DNA of 20,770 bases from an uncultured Muribaculaceae bacterium (GTDB lineage: Bacteria; Bacteroidota; Bacteroidia; Bacteroidales; Muribaculaceae): the NCBI GenBank assembly GCA_910579305.1, contig CAJTTA010000038.1:1-20770 (forward strand). Direction: 5' to 3'. Shown here in pieces: positions 14,170-20,770 of the stretch. The translations under genes and the position numbers were made by a program. The notes below the pieces were generated by a model. That model had not been told where the DNA came from. It searched no databases and saw only the letters and a list, made by a program, of their open reading frames with translations. Each line of letters opens with the position of its first letter. Position 1 is the first letter of the stretch.

Positions 14170-15336
14170 TTGAAGCTACCGGATCGAAATAGCAGCACAT
14201 TGATTGCAAATGCAGTCAGGCCAAGGCAATATCTAAAGCATAAGTTGAGAAACATAAAGATAACGCCCTCAATACTTGACCAATATATTCTCAAGAAATT
14301 TCTGGGCACATATTTCTTTTCTATCGTTTTGATTCTTGCTATTGTCGTGATGTTTGATGTCAATGAGAAACTTGACGCCTTTCTCACGGCCCCGTTCAAG
14401 GAAACTATTTTCGATTATTTCTGTAGCTTCCTTCCATACTTTGCCAATCAGTTTTCACCTCTTTTTGTATTCATTTCAGTAATATTCTTCACCTCCAAGA
14501 TGGCTGGCAACAGCGAGATTATCGCAATCCTGGCAGCCGGGGTGAGTTTCCGGCGCTTACTTGTGCCATATATGGTCGGAGCTGCAGTAATTGCGGCTCT
14601 CACTTTTGCGCTGAGCAATTATATAATTCCACCTACCAACGTTAAGCGTATCGCATACACCAATAAATACGTAAAAAACCGTAAAGTAGAGGAGGGATTA
14701 AATGTGCAGCTCATGGCAAGTCCCGGTGTAGTCGCATTTATGGCGCGTTATGATACAAAGACCAAGACCGGGTATCAGTTTTCACTCGATAAGTTCAAGG
14801 GCAAGACACTTGTAAGCCGCCTCACCGCACGTACAATAAAGTATGACACCCTTAATAACTGGAGAGTGGAAAACTATATGATACGCAACTTCAATGGCAT
14901 GCGCGAGAGTGTATCCTATGGAAGCCGTCTTGATACAGTCATCGCGATTCAGCCCCGTGATTTTATCATATCCCGAAATGATCAGGAGACACTTACTACA
15001 CCGGAACTCGCAACGTATATAGAAGAGCAAAAGCAGCGCGGAGTAGCCAATATCAAGCAGTTTGAGATAGAGAAAGAAAGGCGTTTTGCCATCACGGCTG
15101 CGGCGTTCATACTCACGCTTATCGGGATGAGCCTCTCGGCCAGGAAGGTAAAAGGCGGAATGGGAGTAAATATAGGTATCGGCCTTGTGTTGTCTTTTAC
15201 CTATATACTTTTTTCCTCCGTAACAAGCTCATTTGCGGTAAGCGGAGTTACAAGTCCTGCGATAGCCATGTGGATTCCCAATATAGTTTATTTCATCATA
15301 GGCATATTCCTCTATTATAAAGCATCCAAGTATTAA
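14170..15336 (+). CDS. LptF/LptG family permease (lipopolysaccharide export)
   Basis: YjgP/YjgQ-type permeases form the membrane part of the LptB2FG exporter that moves lipopolysaccharide from the inner to the outer membrane. The product has the family opening LDQYILKKFLGTYFFSI (about 36-52), a helix pair with PLFVFISVIFFTSKMAGNSE (near 98-117) and the NSEIIAILAAGVSFRRLL coupling segment, a periplasmic jellyroll region (about 165-265) and three C-terminal helices (about 308-385). LptF and LptG cannot be separated with confidence. No in-frame ATG exists before residue 62: the candidates are TTG at 14170, 14200 or 14245. The last would put the start about 10 residues before the first family motif, which fits homologues best; I give the longest frame. 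The frame is closed upstream by a TAA at 14155. It follows tgt by 17 nt and is probably in the same operon. Confidence 0.88.
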   Translation: MKLPDRNSSTLIANAVRPRQYLKHKLRNIKITPSILDQYILKKFLGTYFFSIVLILAIVVMFDVNEKLDAFLTAPFKETIFDYFCSFLPYFANQFSPLFVFISVIFFTSKMAGNSEIIAILAAGVSFRRLLVPYMVGAAVIAALTFALSNYIIPPTNVKRIAYTNKYVKNRKVEEGLNVQLMASPGVVAFMARYDTKTKTGYQFSLDKFKGKTLVSRLTARTIKYDTLNNWRVENYMIRNFNGMRESVSYGSRLDTVIAIQPRDFIISRNDQETLTTPELATYIEEQKQRGVANIKQFEIEKERRFAITAAAFILTLIGMSLSARKVKGGMGVNIGIGLVLSFTYILFSSVTSSFAVSGVTSPAIAMWIPNIVYFIIGIFLYYKASKY

Positions 15337-15404
15337 AGATTTTCCATACGGCGATTATGACGCTTCATTATCTTTAAACCTGACAGACTCTAACACTCTG
15401 CACG

Positions 15405-17498
15405 ATGACACTTCCTCTACAGCAGCCCGTAGCGATATTCCTTTTAGTACTGGTGATGATACTCATCGCGCCTGTGTTGCTGCGTCGTATCGGTGTCCCT
15501 CCCATTGTCGGCATGATACTTGCGGGAATAATTGTCGGCCCCAATGGATTCGGCCTTCTCAACCGTGATGCTTCCTTTGAAATATTCGGCCAGGTAGGTA
15601 TTCTCTACCTCATGTTTCTTGCCGGAGTGGAAATAGACATGATGGGATTGAGGCGCAATTGGAAGCGAGGATTATGGTTTGGCATACTGAGTTTTACGAT
15701 ACCCATGGCCGGCGGCTTGCTCATGTGCCGATATGCATTAGACACATCATGGCTTACAGCTGCGCTTACTGCCTCCATGCTGTCATCTCACACTTTGATT
15801 TCCTATCCTATAGTCACACGCTTCGGCCTGTCCTCTTCAAGGGCGAGTGTGGTGGCCGTATGCGGCACCATAGTCTCCGTATTGCTGGCTCTCATTCTTT
15901 TGGCTGAAGTAGTGGCAGTGAGCGCAGAGGGTTCTCTTGCTGCTTCTACACTTCTGACGCTTGCCGGATGGATGGCCATATACGCAATAGCTGTATGGTG
16001 GGGCTTTGGCCAGCTTACCCGTTGGTTTTTCCGCACATTTTCTGATCGAGTCACACAATTCATCTTTATACTTGCGGAGGTGCTGCTGGCTTCGCTGCTG
16101 GCACAGCTCATAGGGCTTGAGGCGATACTTGGCGCTTTCTATGCCGGACTGGTGCTCAACCGGTTTATCCCCGCGCGTTCAGGACTTATGTCTCGGCTTG
16201 AATTCGTGGGCAATGCAATATTTATTCCCTACTTTCTTATCGGAGTAGGAATGCTGATGAATTTACAGGTCATTCTCAACGGTTGGGGTGTAGCTATCGC
16301 TGCCGCGGCAATGTGTGGGACAGCACTTGCAGGCAAATGGCTGGCTACCTTTACAGCCGCCAGACTCATGAATATGAACCGGCATGAGCGTTTGCTTATG
16401 TTCGGCCTTACCTCTGGAAAGGCCGCGGCGACAATAGCAGCTACAATGATTGGTTTTCGATACGGTCTGCTCAGTGTGGACATGATGAATGGCGCTGTCA
16501 TCATGATTCTTATATGCTGCGGCATAGCGTCAGTCTGCACTGAGCAGGCCGCCAAGGTAATGCGTATGGGCATCGCCCGCGAGAATCTTGCCCGTGATGG
16601 CAGCGGAGGGAAAACCGTGTGGGCACGCCAGCTCGTAGCCGTCTCCAATCCTGTGACCGCCGAAGGAATAATGCGACTTGCGCTCTATATGCGCCATCCA
16701 TCCAATAAGAATACTATTACAGGACTGTTTATCAAGACCAGCGATGACAGCACTATAGCCTCCATGGGTCATGCTGCGTTAAAGGCTATTGCCAATGTGG
16801 CATTGTCGGTAGATGTCAAGGTCGATGAGGTGGAGCGCTATGACATGAGTGTAGTGGCAGGCCTGACCAATGCTGTCAAAGAGCATAACTGTACCGAGAT
16901 CATACTCGGATTACATCGCAAAAGCAATATTGTCGATACTTTCTTTGGCTCAATGCTTGAGCAGCTCTTGCGTTCCACTAATAAGATGGTGATGATGAGT
17001 CGCATTTTCGCACCCGTCAACACTCTTTCCCGTATCGTTGTGATAGTCCCGGCCCAGGCTGAATATGAAACAGGGTTTTCCTTATGGCTTACACGCATTT
17101 GCATGCTTTCGCAACAAATAGGCAGTCGTATCCTGTTTATGGCGTATGCTGACACTATCCGGTATATCCAAGGCGCTGTAACAGCCATGGGCCTTGAGTT
17201 GCGACTAAAATATCTGCCTCTCACTGCTTGGGATGATCTTATCACAGCATCTGCTGATATAACTGATGATGATCTTCTCACTGTAATATGTGCGCGTAAG
17301 ACTTCTGTCTCCTACAATTCGGATCTGGAGGCATTGCCTTCTTTTCTATCAAGATATTTCTCTCGGCATAATCTGCTCATAGTATATCCGGAACAATTTG
17401 GCCCCGAGGCAGAACTGCCAACCCCCATTGATCCGCTCCATGCTTCCATAGCTTCCAGTCCGGGAGGATGGCACTGGAGGAATATTTTCCGACATTAA
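15405..17498 (+). CDS. CPA2-type cation:proton antiporter with C-terminal universal-stress-like region
   Basis: The 697-residue protein has a membrane domain (about 5-385) with a dozen hydrophobic segments. Na+/H+ exchanger-like landmarks are GVPPIVGMILAGIIVGPNGF (30-49), the FLAGVEIDM stretch (71-79), SSHTLISYPIV (127-137), GAFYAGLVLNR and LTSGKAAATIAATMIGF. After about 400 a cytoplasmic part resembles tandem universal-stress-protein folds, as in related Bacteroidetes antiporters. The helix that normally carries the ion-binding aspartate reads CGTIVSVLLALILLA (153-167), with Ser158-Val159 where related proteins, as I remember them, have Thr-Asp or Asp-Asp. The protein may therefore be altered in mechanism. 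It begins 68 nt after the LptF/G-like gene, and it is unclear whether it shares that transcript. Ion specificity is not readable. Confidence 0.88.
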   Translation: MTLPLQQPVAIFLLVLVMILIAPVLLRRIGVPPIVGMILAGIIVGPNGFGLLNRDASFEIFGQVGILYLMFLAGVEIDMMGLRRNWKRGLWFGILSFTIPMAGGLLMCRYALDTSWLTAALTASMLSSHTLISYPIVTRFGLSSSRASVVAVCGTIVSVLLALILLAEVVAVSAEGSLAASTLLTLAGWMAIYAIAVWWGFGQLTRWFFRTFSDRVTQFIFILAEVLLASLLAQLIGLEAILGAFYAGLVLNRFIPARSGLMSRLEFVGNAIFIPYFLIGVGMLMNLQVILNGWGVAIAAAAMCGTALAGKWLATFTAARLMNMNRHERLLMFGLTSGKAAATIAATMIGFRYGLLSVDMMNGAVIMILICCGIASVCTEQAAKVMRMGIARENLARDGSGGKTVWARQLVAVSNPVTAEGIMRLALYMRHPSNKNTITGLFIKTSDDSTIASMGHAALKAIANVALSVDVKVDEVERYDMSVVAGLTNAVKEHNCTEIILGLHRKSNIVDTFFGSMLEQLLRSTNKMVMMSRIFAPVNTLSRIVVIVPAQAEYETGFSLWLTRICMLSQQIGSRILFMAYADTIRYIQGAVTAMGLELRLKYLPLTAWDDLITASADITDDDLLTVICARKTSVSYNSDLEALPSFLSRYFSRHNLLIVYPEQFGPEAELPTPIDPLHASIASSPGGWHWRNIFRH

Positions 17499-17735
17499 GA
17501 GAGTGTATGGTTTTACACCGCATTCAACACATTCTGCTCCTTCGAATGGATTCTTGATTTCATTCCGGCGGCACTTTCGGGGCGCTTTCAGCCCGGCATA
17601 ATCGATTTTGCATAGCCCTCTATGCTCCCAGTCACTCACAATCGTTCTCCGTGATAAAATCATTGAAATTCAAACACTCTATTAAACTTTCAGCTCCATG
17701 ATGTGTTTCTTTATAAACTAATATATGATTCTACC
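17499..17735. other. Intergenic region with small hairpins, no gene assigned
   Basis: This 237-bp stretch lies between the antiporter and the DUF3108-like gene. It contains a 5-bp stem GTGTA/TACAC (17503-17518) just after the antiporter stop and a 6-bp stem GCATAG/CTATGC with a 4-nt loop (17610-17625). Neither is followed by a T-run. A minus-strand frame stays open across 17499-17663 with several Cys and Pro, but it has no family match that I can name and no promoter. No full TTTG/TAnnTTTG pair was seen for the next gene. Confidence 0.4.
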
Positions 17736-18509
17736 ATGAACTTTGTAAAATATATCTTTCTGCTTATCTCAATTATTGCCGGTTGTATAACCTCATATGC
17801 CTCCACCTCTTTCAATAATGAAACTCTCAATTATGTAGTGCAGTATAAATGGGGCATCGTGGAGAAGAATGCCGCGACAGCCACACTGAGATTAGTCAAC
17901 AAGCCTAATGACTATGATATTTTCCTGACAGCAAAAACTCTTCCTTGGGCCGACAAGATCTTTATGGTGCGTGATACTCTGATCTCAAAAATTTCCAAAT
18001 CAGACTTCAAGCCAATATCATACACTAAAATTACACACGAGAATAACAAATACCGAAAGGATCTCCTTACTTATACTTACTCCGGGCGTCACGCATATGG
18101 GCGCTGTGTGCGCATCAAGCAAAATCCGGGTGCGCCGGTAAAGAAGAATGTAATATCGTGCTCGGCTACCGGCCCTACATATGATATGGTAAGCATTTTC
18201 TATTACATCAGGGCGCTGGATTTTTCTCAACTCGGCAATAACAAGATAGTGAAAGCCAATGTATTTTCAGGGTCCGGAGCAGAAGTTATAAAAATAAAAT
18301 GTATTGGTCGTGAGAATGTAAAAATACCATCAGGGAAGACATATCCCTGTTATCACTTGCAATTTACCTTTACAATGCATGGGCGCAGTGACTCATCCAA
18401 GCCTATTGACGCATGGATTTCATCGGATGCGCAACACATTCCTGTAAAGCTGGTAGGGACGCTCCCCATAGGCCAGGTGAGATGTTTTCTAACCTCTGTT
18501 ACCAAATAA
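17736..18509 (+). CDS. Secreted DUF3108-like protein
   Basis: The 257-residue protein has a signal peptide (residues 1-22, hydrophobic core YIFLLISIIAGCI, cleavage probably after SYA). The mature part is beta-rich, with features I associate with DUF3108-type envelope proteins: an opening ETLNYVVQYKWGIVEKNAAT (about 28-47), a central basic stretch and FYYIRALDFSQL (about 156-167), then a C-terminal DAWISSDAQHIPVKL near 227-241. That last motif (substituent followed by D/S...P...) is typical of this family. Function is unknown; members are thought to be periplasmic or outer-membrane associated. The ATG at 17736 is chosen since a GTG at 17703 would put 11 polar residues before the signal peptide. 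Its stop is 1 nt before the -33 box of the next promoter. Confidence 0.75.
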   Translation: MNFVKYIFLLISIIAGCITSYASTSFNNETLNYVVQYKWGIVEKNAATATLRLVNKPNDYDIFLTAKTLPWADKIFMVRDTLISKISKSDFKPISYTKITHENNKYRKDLLTYTYSGRHAYGRCVRIKQNPGAPVKKNVISCSATGPTYDMVSIFYYIRALDFSQLGNNKIVKANVFSGSGAEVIKIKCIGRENVKIPSGKTYPCYHLQFTFTMHGRSDSSKPIDAWISSDAQHIPVKLVGTLPIGQVRCFLTSVTK

Positions 18510-18510
18510 T

Positions 18511-18542
18511 TTTGTGTGCAATGAAAAAATGTGCTAATTTTG
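18511..18542 (+). promoter_or_regulatory. Promoter of the prenyltransferase-tatD operon
   Basis: TTTG (18511-18514), a 20-nt spacer and TAATTTTG (18535-18542) match the Bacteroidetes consensus at both elements. The next gene's ATG begins at 18546, only 4 nt after the -7 box, so transcription would begin at or next to the start codon. Confidence 0.75.
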
Positions 18543-18545
18543 CAC

Positions 18546-19505
18546 ATGCTTACTTCAAAAGAATATTCAGATTATATAAACGGAGCGATAAAATCTCTCA
18601 ACCTGCCGGGCGGTAAACTGGCTGGTCTCTATTCTCCTATATCATATGCATTGGCTACAGGAGGTAAACGGTTGCGGCCAATGCTTACTCTAATGACATG
18701 TGAGGCATTCGGGCATCCTGTAGAAGAAGCGTTGCCCATGGCGCTTGGTATTGAGATATTTCATAATTTTACTCTTCTGCATGATGATGTAATGGATAAC
18801 TCCGATATACGTCGCGGGCGTCCTTCTGTGATGGCCAAGTATGGGGTGAATACTGCAATACTTAGTGGTGACACAATGCTCTCTCTTGCCACAGGACTCA
18901 TGCTGAAGGCTCCGGCCGCTACGATGCCGGCAGTTATGGAATGTTTTAATTCCACAGCCATTGAAGTATATGAAGGCCAGCAACTTGACATTGACTTTGA
19001 AAATCGTAATGACGTGTCATTGTCAGAATATCTTGAGATGATCAGACTCAAGACGTCAGTATTGCTTGGCTGTGCTGCTAAAATCGGAGCAATTATAGCC
19101 GGAGCATCCGATAATGATGCTGATCTGCTGTATCGCTATGCAGAGTGCCTCGGCCTGGCATTCCAGATTCAGGATGACATGCTTGATGTATATGGCAATC
19201 CTGAGTTCGGAAAACCTATCGGAGGTGATATTCTTAACGATAAAAAAACGTTTCTTATGCTCTCGGCCATGAGCTCGCCTAAAGCGGCAGAGATGAGGGC
19301 TGCAATGGCGCAGAGCGATAAATCTTCCAAAATAAAGGCTGTGACTGAAGTATACGATGCACTTAATATGCGCCAGCTATGCTCTGAGGCTGTAGAGAGA
19401 TATTCCTTAGAAGCTATATCTGCAATCGAAAAGGCAAATATTCCGGAAGAAAATAAGGTTTGCTTTCGGAAGCTTGCGTATTCGCTTTCCGAACGACAAG
19501 TATGA
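18546..19505 (+). CDS. Polyprenyl synthetase (short-chain, probably farnesyl/geranylgeranyl diphosphate synthase)
   Basis: The enzyme condenses isopentenyl diphosphate with allylic diphosphates to make precursors for quinones and lipid carriers. The 319-residue all-helical protein has ATGGKRLRPML (37-47) that binds diphosphate; the first aspartate-rich motif DDVMD (80-84) in LLHDDVMDNSDIRRGRPS; and the second, DDMLD, in FQIQDDMLDVYG near 210-220. A Phe lies five residues before the first motif (Phe75), a position linked to short products, so farnesyl or geranylgeranyl diphosphate is more likely than octaprenyl; this is inference. The ATG at 18546 fits homologues that begin with a short polar stretch before the helix. 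Its stop overlaps tatD by 4 nt. The promoter places it as a candidate leaderless message. Confidence 0.93.
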   Translation: MLTSKEYSDYINGAIKSLNLPGGKLAGLYSPISYALATGGKRLRPMLTLMTCEAFGHPVEEALPMALGIEIFHNFTLLHDDVMDNSDIRRGRPSVMAKYGVNTAILSGDTMLSLATGLMLKAPAATMPAVMECFNSTAIEVYEGQQLDIDFENRNDVSLSEYLEMIRLKTSVLLGCAAKIGAIIAGASDNDADLLYRYAECLGLAFQIQDDMLDVYGNPEFGKPIGGDILNDKKTFLMLSAMSSPKAAEMRAAMAQSDKSSKIKAVTEVYDALNMRQLCSEAVERYSLEAISAIEKANIPEENKVCFRKLAYSLSERQV

Positions 19506-20293
19506 TAGATACACATACCCATATATATATGACTGAAGATTTTCCAGATGGAGAATCGGATATAGCCATCAGTCGTGCTTTGGAAAACGGCGTGAGCCGT
19601 ATGCTGTTTCCCGGTGTTGATGCAAGCTCACTGCCTCTCATTCGTGCGCTACATGAGAAATTTCCTCACTGCACGGCATATGCAATAGGGCTGCACCCCA
19701 GTGAAGTAAAAGCTGATTGGCAACAGGCACTAAAGGAGATATTTCTCGATATCAACAGCCCGGGCATAGTGGCCATAGGTGAAATAGGAATGGATTTTCA
19801 TGAAGACACAACATATGCACAAGAACAAGCCGATGCTTTTGCCGCGCAGGTGGAGATGGCATATACACATTCCCTGCCGCTGATAATTCATCAGCGTGAA
19901 GCATTGGAGAAAACGCTCTCAATACTGTCTGAAGCCAAAGATAGGAATATGTTGCCTCCAGGCATGGTTTTTCACTGCTTCACAGGCACGCCGGATGATG
20001 TGAGACGTATACGAGAGACGGTGCCGGAAGCATATTTTGGAATAGGTGGCGTCGTAACATTCAAAAACGCACCTCTTCTCAGAGAGTCATTGTCTGAAAT
20101 AGGCATCAATCGTATTCTGCTTGAAACCGATGCCCCCTGGCTTGCTCCCGTGCCGATGCGTGGCCGACGTAATGAAAGCGCATATCTGCCACATATAGCG
20201 CAAGTTATAGCAGATACTCTCAAGATACCTCTACAGGATGTCTCTTCCATTACCGACATCAATGCACGCACATTATTTCCATTGCTTCCATGA
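19502..20293 (+). CDS. tatD: TatD family metal-dependent hydrolase/nuclease
   Basis: TatD-type proteins are TIM-barrel metal-dependent DNases or hydrolases of the cytoplasm. The 263-residue product has the first metal site DTHTHIY (His5, His7), then IGEIGMDFHED (Glu for the bridging ligand), LPLIIHQREA (third His), MVFHCFTGTPDD (fourth His) and LLETDAPWLAPVP (the metal-binding Asp). All ligands are present. The ATG at 19502 overlaps the prenyltransferase stop codon (ATGA); a start at 19460 lies inside that gene and adds 14 unrelated residues. The coupling with an isoprenoid gene is not functionally obvious. The precise substrate (DNA, 3' ends) is not readable. Confidence 0.93.
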   Translation: MIDTHTHIYMTEDFPDGESDIAISRALENGVSRMLFPGVDASSLPLIRALHEKFPHCTAYAIGLHPSEVKADWQQALKEIFLDINSPGIVAIGEIGMDFHEDTTYAQEQADAFAAQVEMAYTHSLPLIIHQREALEKTLSILSEAKDRNMLPPGMVFHCFTGTPDDVRRIRETVPEAYFGIGGVVTFKNAPLLRESLSEIGINRILLETDAPWLAPVPMRGRRNESAYLPHIAQVIADTLKIPLQDVSSITDINARTLFPLLP

Positions 20294-20353
20294 TAAAACG
20301 GCGATTACTCCATATACAATGATTCGGTAAAATTTGAGGTTGTTCAGCCTTGG

Positions 20354-20770
20354 CTAAGCCGCTAACTGAGCCAACCGATGATTTATTTTCTGAATTATTT
20401 TGAGATGCGGAGATTTTCCGCAAGTCGAAATAATTGTTGAGGCGAGATAAGATTCAAACATAAGCCGTTTGAACTGCGCTACCGAAAGATCCGGATAATC
20501 CTTCCTTATGACCTCTTTGCAGACATTGAGGGCTGTGAAGGAAAGATTGAACGCAAAGTCAAGCCGCTCCCTGTCGCGGGTCTGCTGTGACTGAAGTCCG
20601 GTAAACTGCTTGGCATCGCGTATACCGAACTCAATCTGAAAGCGGGTGCGGTAGAAACCGATGATCTTTTCAGGCCTCATGTCGGTGTCGGTAGAGAAGT
20701 AAAGAAGAGACTCTCCGTTTTCAACCGGACAGACCACGATACGGATGTCGCGTTTCAATGCCCTCGAATG
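20354..20770 (-). CDS. IS4-family transposase, C-terminal part, cut by the window edge
   Basis: The visible 139 residues run to the right edge with no start codon needed inside the window, so the gene continues beyond it. The stop codon is TAG at 20356-20354. The stretch FYRTRFQIEFGIRDAKQFTG carries the Y(2)R(3)E(6)K signature of IS4-group DDE transposases, including the catalytic Glu; the two catalytic Asp would lie further upstream. The C-terminal helices (SYLASTIISTCGKSPHLKII) follow. It reads towards tatD, leaving 60 bp between the two stop codons, where one end of the element should lie. An imperfect inverted repeat surrounds the stop (GGTTG near 20338, CCAACC near 20371). I cannot confirm the terminal repeats without the other end. 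Confidence 0.88.
   Translation of the reverse strand, partial: HSRALKRDIRIVVCPVENGESLLYFSTDTDMRPEKIIGFYRTRFQIEFGIRDAKQFTGLQSQQTRDRERLDFAFNLSFTALNVCKEVIRKDYPDLSVAQFKRLMFESYLASTIISTCGKSPHLKIIQKINHRLAQLAA

Noticed and set aside
15337..15404. TATCTTTA near 15369 as a promoter for the antiporter gene
   Set aside because: The last base of the -7 box does not match and the nearest TTT-type -33 candidate is about 24 nt away, outside the normal 19-21 nt spacing.
16229..16648. A 139-codon minus-strand frame opposite the antiporter
   Set aside because: It is a shadow of the antiporter codons, Ala/Ile-rich, with no independent signals.
17703..17735. GTG at 17703 as the start of the DUF3108-like gene
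   Set aside because: It would place 11 extra residues ahead of a well-formed signal peptide that starts at the ATG at 17736.

Overview
The window looks like a chromosome segment of a Bacteroidales bacterium, most likely a Muribaculaceae-type gut anaerobe. The family name is inference from protein resemblance. The order is supported by four promoters with the Bacteroidetes TTTG / TAnnTTTG arrangement at 19-20 bp spacing, few recognisable Shine-Dalgarno sites, a dimeric glycyl-tRNA synthetase, a Bacteroidetes-type tyrosine recombinase, and a flavodiiron protein typical of anaerobes.

Left part (1-3760, minus strand): a short exported TPR-like protein, then an operon read right to left: glycyl-tRNA synthetase, a LemA-family protein and an FKBP-type prolyl isomerase lipoprotein, ending in a strong intrinsic terminator. 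The glyS promoter is interleaved with a divergent promoter for the 7-deazaguanine operon queF-queC-queD-queE (3830-5903, plus). That operon makes preQ1 from the GTP-derived pterin and ends in a translationally coupled secreted TPR protein. The short queF leader can fold into an H-type pseudoknot that resembles a preQ1 aptamer in layout but is not a clean match.

Middle (7127-8620): a 10-bp perfect inverted repeat sits beside a lone tyrosine recombinase on the minus strand, followed by a well-formed promoter for a flavodiiron protein coupled to a DedA membrane protein (8625-10498).

Right part (10539-15336, plus): a tightly packed run of rpe, an ABC-2 type exporter pair, tgt and an LptF/LptG-type permease, with start/stop overlaps or gaps below 20 nt. 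The tgt product would insert the preQ1 made by the upstream que operon into tRNA, but it lacks the three zinc-binding cysteines of the classical enzyme. Then come a CPA2-type antiporter with universal-stress-like domains, a DUF3108-like secreted protein, a short-chain polyprenyl synthase whose ATG lies 4 nt after its -7 box (possible leaderless mRNA), a TatD-type nuclease, and the C-terminal part of an IS4-family transposase that runs off the right edge.

Most of the window is core metabolism. I found no CRISPR array, rRNA, tRNA, defence island or clearly new multi-gene system. The points most worth following are the queF leader pseudoknot, the zinc-less Tgt, the missing aspartate in the antiporter, the inverted repeat beside the recombinase and the candidate leaderless prenyltransferase mRNA.
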